The notes beneath the pieces were generated by a model. It saw only the letters and a program-made list of their open reading frames with translations, was not told where the DNA came from and ran no database searches. A DNA stretch of 14,018 nt from Anaerolineales bacterium (lineage in GTDB: Bacteria > Chloroflexota > Anaerolineae > B4-G1 > DUEL01): NCBI GenBank assembly GCA_015662065.1, contig DQUX01000188.1, positions 1 through 14,018 on the forward strand, written 5' to 3'. The position numbers were made by a program, and so were the translations under genes. Below, one piece after another: positions 14,009 to 14,018 of the stretch (position 1 is its first letter; every line of letters starts with the position of its first letter).

Positions 14009-14018
14009 ATACTCCTGT

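Overview
The window is GC-rich bacterial chromosome with dense genes, AGGAGG-type ribosome binding sites and sigma-70-like promoters. The gene content (asparaginyl-tRNA synthetase, an endonuclease-type MutL, a GYD-domain protein, a nitrile-hydratase-leader-like small protein, SH3b/glycosidase-like proteins) and the short repeats between genes suggest a Chloroflexota genome, probably Anaerolineae-like. That placement is an inference from gene style, not from a marker phylogeny.

Left part (1-3280). Bases 1-373 hold nothing I recognise. Two small minus-strand genes follow: a 90-aa protein resembling the Os1348/NHLP clan of RiPP leader-like proteins, and a 57-aa single-pass membrane protein with a strong RBS. 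Divergent to them, on the plus strand, a sigma-70-like promoter at about 1180-1207 drives an unknown 97-aa protein and, with an ATGA overlap, a phospholipase D-superfamily lipoprotein with two HKD motifs. A hairpin/direct-repeat element (2630-2708) separates this pair from a membrane-anchored PDZ protein.

Middle part (3320-9933, all minus strand). In transcription order: an 872-aa protein with two TIM-barrel-like glycosidase regions flanking three SH3b-like modules; a concanavalin A-like (GH16-fold) protein with its own promoter; asnS with its own promoter; then a NUDIX hydrolase, a short GNAT acetyltransferase that follows the NUDIX stop codon in the same frame, and a second GNAT acetyltransferase that overlaps the first.

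Right part (10146-13778, all minus strand). In transcription order: mutL, then a GYD-domain protein 21 bp downstream; then, after a repeat-bearing spacer, a UDP-glucose-4-epimerase-like SDR gene whose 3' end overlaps the start of a 3-methyladenine DNA glycosylase gene. DNA repair is therefore represented twice (MutL and the AAG-family glycosylase). The last 240 bp hold the mutL promoter, a structured repeat, and a near-consensus outward-facing promoter whose gene lies beyond the window.

No tRNA, rRNA, CRISPR array or intact insertion sequence was seen. No complete new system is evident. The most unusual items are the double-barrel/SH3b protein, the NHLP-like small protein, and the in-frame NUDIX/stop/GNAT junction.
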